Source of the DNA: VFKU01 sp964411925
GTDB taxonomy: Bacteria > Hydrogenedentota > Hydrogenedentia > Hydrogenedentales > GCA-2746185
Reading direction: 5' to 3'
NCBI GenBank assembly: GCA_964411925.1
Contig: CAYPNI010000177.1
Coordinates: 1 to 6,900 of the forward strand
Length of the DNA stretch: 6,900 bases
This document shows positions 5,348-6,900 of the stretch, piece after piece. Each line of letters begins with the position of its first letter. Position 1 is the stretch's first letter. The notes under the pieces are model-generated. The model was not told the origin of the DNA. It ran no database searches and worked only from the letters and a program-made list of their open reading frames with translations. A program made the position numbers and the translations under genes.

Positions 5348-5376
5348 TTTACATTGCGACGCGGAAGGAGTACGCT
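5348..5376 (+). promoter_or_regulatory. Weak candidate promoter of the receiver-Fis regulator gene
   Basis: TTTACA (5348-5353) matches five of six -35 bases and is followed after 17 bases by TACGCT (5371-5376), which matches only three of six -10 bases. It would give a leader of about 60 bases before 5446. It is divergent from the decarboxylase promoter. The poor -10 suggests either an activated promoter or a chance match. Confidence 0.25.
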
Positions 5377-5445
5377 CGAATTGGTACACGCGGCCGCCTG
5401 GCGCGCCTCGATTCATACGCCGGGCGGAATTCGGAGGCGCAGGTG

Positions 5446-5916
5446 ATGGCGCGCGTCCAGTTACAGGTAGGCGACGCCCCGCAACGCATGACGTTGCATG
5501 CGATGCTGGAGGCGGCGGGTCACACGGTATCCGATGACTCGCCCGACGTGTTCATAACCGATTCGCTCGAGTCAGCCGTGAAGCGCGCGGCAGGGGTGCG
5601 GACGCTGGTGCTCTCCACCGCATCGACCATTCCCGACACCATCCGGGCGATGCGCGATTCGTTCGTCTACGGCTACATCTTCGTGCCGCTGCAACCCGGT
5701 GAAGCCCCGATGGCGGTCGAGCGGGCCGCGGCGACGCGCAGCCAGCCGGGCGACTCCGGGGACGCCGTGCGCTCGCTCGAAGATGTCGAGATGGAACACA
5801 TTCAGCGCGTGCTGCGCAATTGCAAGCACAATCAGGCCAAGGCGGCGCGCATTTTGGGGATCGGGCGGAATACGCTCTGGCGCAAACTCAAACGAGCGCA
5901 AATCTCCGAATCGTAA
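5446..5916 (+). CDS. Small transcriptional regulator: degenerate receiver-like domain plus Fis-type helix-turn-helix
   Basis: A 156-residue cytoplasmic protein. Residues 2-95 look like a response-regulator receiver fold: VQLQVGD, then PDVFITDS with Asp39 near the phosphoacceptor position, then RTLVLSTAS, then GYIFVPL. The acidic pair after strand 1 is absent (VGDAPQR) and the conserved Lys of the KP motif is Val80 before Pro81, so ordinary phosphorylation signalling is doubtful. A short linker leads to residues 111-151, a clear Fis/NtrC C-terminal DNA-binding domain: LEDVEMEHIQRVLRNCKHNQAKAARILGI, then GRNTLWRKLKR. There is no AAA+ sigma54-activation domain between them, so the architecture recalls short RegA/ActR-type regulators. 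GGAGG (5433-5437) serves either ATG 5446, chosen here, or the adjoining GTG 5443. A dehydrogenase gene starts 30 bases after the stop and is probably co-transcribed. The HTH is certain; the receiver assignment is inference. Confidence 0.85.
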   Translation: MARVQLQVGDAPQRMTLHAMLEAAGHTVSDDSPDVFITDSLESAVKRAAGVRTLVLSTASTIPDTIRAMRDSFVYGYIFVPLQPGEAPMAVERAAATRSQPGDSGDAVRSLEDVEMEHIQRVLRNCKHNQAKAARILGIGRNTLWRKLKRAQISES

Positions 5917-5946
5917 GCAAGCGGGCGCTGGGGGGATCGGCGGGCG

Positions 5947-6900
5947 ATGTATCGTCCCGGTTGGTATTCGTTGGGGGAGAAGTTCGTCTCCGAGTTCGGC
6001 GCGCCCCACTCGCTGCCGTTCCTCGCATGCCACATGGGCGACGACGCTGCGGCGCGACTCGCAAAGTTCGCGCGCGCACAGGGCCTGTCCTCGTGCATGG
6101 TCCTCGCCGACGATCACACCTACCGCGCGGGCGGCGACGACGTCTGCCGCGCGCTCACCGACGACGGTGTCCGCGTCACTCTGCATTCGCTCGGCGACAC
6201 GGCGATCGACGCGACAGACACACTCGGCGATTCCGTGGCCGACGCGGCCGGCAACGCGAGCGCAATCGTTGCCGTCGGCTCCGGCACGATCTGCGATCTC
6301 GCCAAGCACGCGGGCGACCGCCGCGCAATTCCCGTCATCCTCTACCCCACCGCTGCCTCGATGAACGGATACACCTCCGGTATCACGGCGCTCAAGGTGC
6401 GCGGGTTGAAACGAACCACTCCATGTAAGCCCGCTGTCGCGATTTTTGCGAATCCCAATCACGTAGCCACCGCGCCGGGCCGCATGACCGCGGCCGGCGT
6501 CGCCGACTTCCTCTCGAAGTGTTCGTCAACGACGGATTGGCGCGCGTCACACATCCTGATGGGCGCGGCGTTCGACCCGAAAGCGCGTGAATTCTTCGAA
6601 GGCATCCAGGAAAAGCTGCTGGACGCCGCACCCCGCGTGGGCCGCGGGGAGCCCGAGGCCGTTGCGCTCGTGCTCGAGGCGCTGCTGCTCTCGGGGTTCT
6701 CCATGATCATCGCGGGGTCGTCCGCCCCGGCGTCGGGCGGCGAGCACCTGATCTCGCACTATCTGGACATGAAGAGCGCGCTGTACGGCACGCCGCACGA
6801 CCTGCACGGCACACAGGTTGGCGTCGCGACCGTTTATTGCCTGGGTCTGTGGGAACGCATCCTCGCGCTCGAAGCCCGCGACATCGACCCCGCGCGACTG
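5947..6900 (+). CDS. egsA: sn-Glycerol-1-phosphate dehydrogenase (AraM/EgsA family), partial, runs off right edge
   Basis: A metal-dependent dehydrogenase of the iron-alcohol-dehydrogenase-like superfamily that reduces dihydroxyacetone phosphate to sn-glycerol 1-phosphate with NAD(P)H in the cytoplasm. The first 318 codons are present and open to the window end. The nucleotide-binding motif VAVGSGTICDLAKH is at 108-121, followed by PTAASMNGYTS (134-144), typical of the AraM/G1PDH group. The three expected metal ligands are visible: Asp187 in AGVADFLSK, His267 in ASGGEHLISHYLD and His287 in HDLHGTQVG. SKCSSTTDWR (190-199) also fits the family. The start ATG follows a G-rich stretch (GGGGGGAT, 5930-5937) and lies 30 bases after the receiver-Fis gene, suggesting an operon. 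In Archaea the product is the backbone of ether lipids; in Bacillus AraM feeds heptaprenylglyceryl phosphate. The downstream use here is not visible. A related glycerol or polyol dehydrogenase is less likely. Confidence 0.9.
   Translation, partial: MYRPGWYSLGEKFVSEFGAPHSLPFLACHMGDDAAARLAKFARAQGLSSCMVLADDHTYRAGGDDVCRALTDDGVRVTLHSLGDTAIDATDTLGDSVADAAGNASAIVAVGSGTICDLAKHAGDRRAIPVILYPTAASMNGYTSGITALKVRGLKRTTPCKPAVAIFANPNHVATAPGRMTAAGVADFLSKCSSTTDWRASHILMGAAFDPKAREFFEGIQEKLLDAAPRVGRGEPEAVALVLEALLLSGFSMIIAGSSAPASGGEHLISHYLDMKSALYGTPHDLHGTQVGVATVYCLGLWERILALEARDIDPARL

Noticed and set aside
5572..6462. Minus-strand open frame (about 296 residues) under the regulator and the dehydrogenase
   Set aside because: It overlaps two well-supported plus-strand genes and its translation is Ala/Arg/Val-rich without domains.

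Overview
The window is GC-rich bacterial DNA (one 60-base line sampled in the esterase gene is 70% G+C). It has short intergenic spaces, purine-rich Shine-Dalgarno sites and sigma70-like promoter boxes. The gene set (thiolase, UDP-glucuronate decarboxylase, PilZ protein, DUF1272 protein, sn-glycerol-1-phosphate dehydrogenase), the intergenic palindromes and the low-complexity ATC-rich tract would fit an uncultured Planctomycetes- or Hydrogenedentota-like lineage. This placement is inference only: no rRNA or marker gene is present.

Layout. Positions 1-887 (minus) hold the N-terminal three quarters of a thiolase that runs off the left edge. Positions 888-1194 are a divergent spacer with two dispersed-repeat fragments and a promoter for a secreted alpha/beta-hydrolase at 1195-2067 (plus). 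After a second palindrome copy come two minus-strand genes read as a pair: a PilZ-domain protein (3176-2685), then, 16 bases on, a compositionally distinct four-helix membrane protein (2668-2183). Positions 3177-3462 are a divergent regulatory spacer with a low-complexity tract and a long-armed inverted repeat. A membrane-anchored protein with a BamE/SmpA-like C-terminal domain follows at 3463-4020 (plus). It converges, with one base between stop codons, on a small Cys-rich DUF1272 protein (4210-4022, minus). A UDP-glucuronate decarboxylase lies at 5273-4323 (minus). Divergent from it are a small regulator (5446-5916, plus), made of a degenerate receiver-like domain joined to a Fis-type helix-turn-helix, and, 30 bases later, an sn-glycerol-1-phosphate dehydrogenase (5947 to the right edge, plus).

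How the genes relate. This is not one coherent pathway. The credible functional or transcriptional couplings are PilZ with the membrane protein, and the receiver-Fis regulator with the glycerol-1-phosphate dehydrogenase. UDP-glucuronate decarboxylase supplies UDP-xylose for surface glycans, and its promoter is divergent from that of the regulator. The best candidates for something undescribed are the regulator with its dehydrogenase neighbour, and the orphan membrane protein attached to the PilZ gene. I see no CRISPR array, transposase, tRNA, rRNA, toxin or defence system here.
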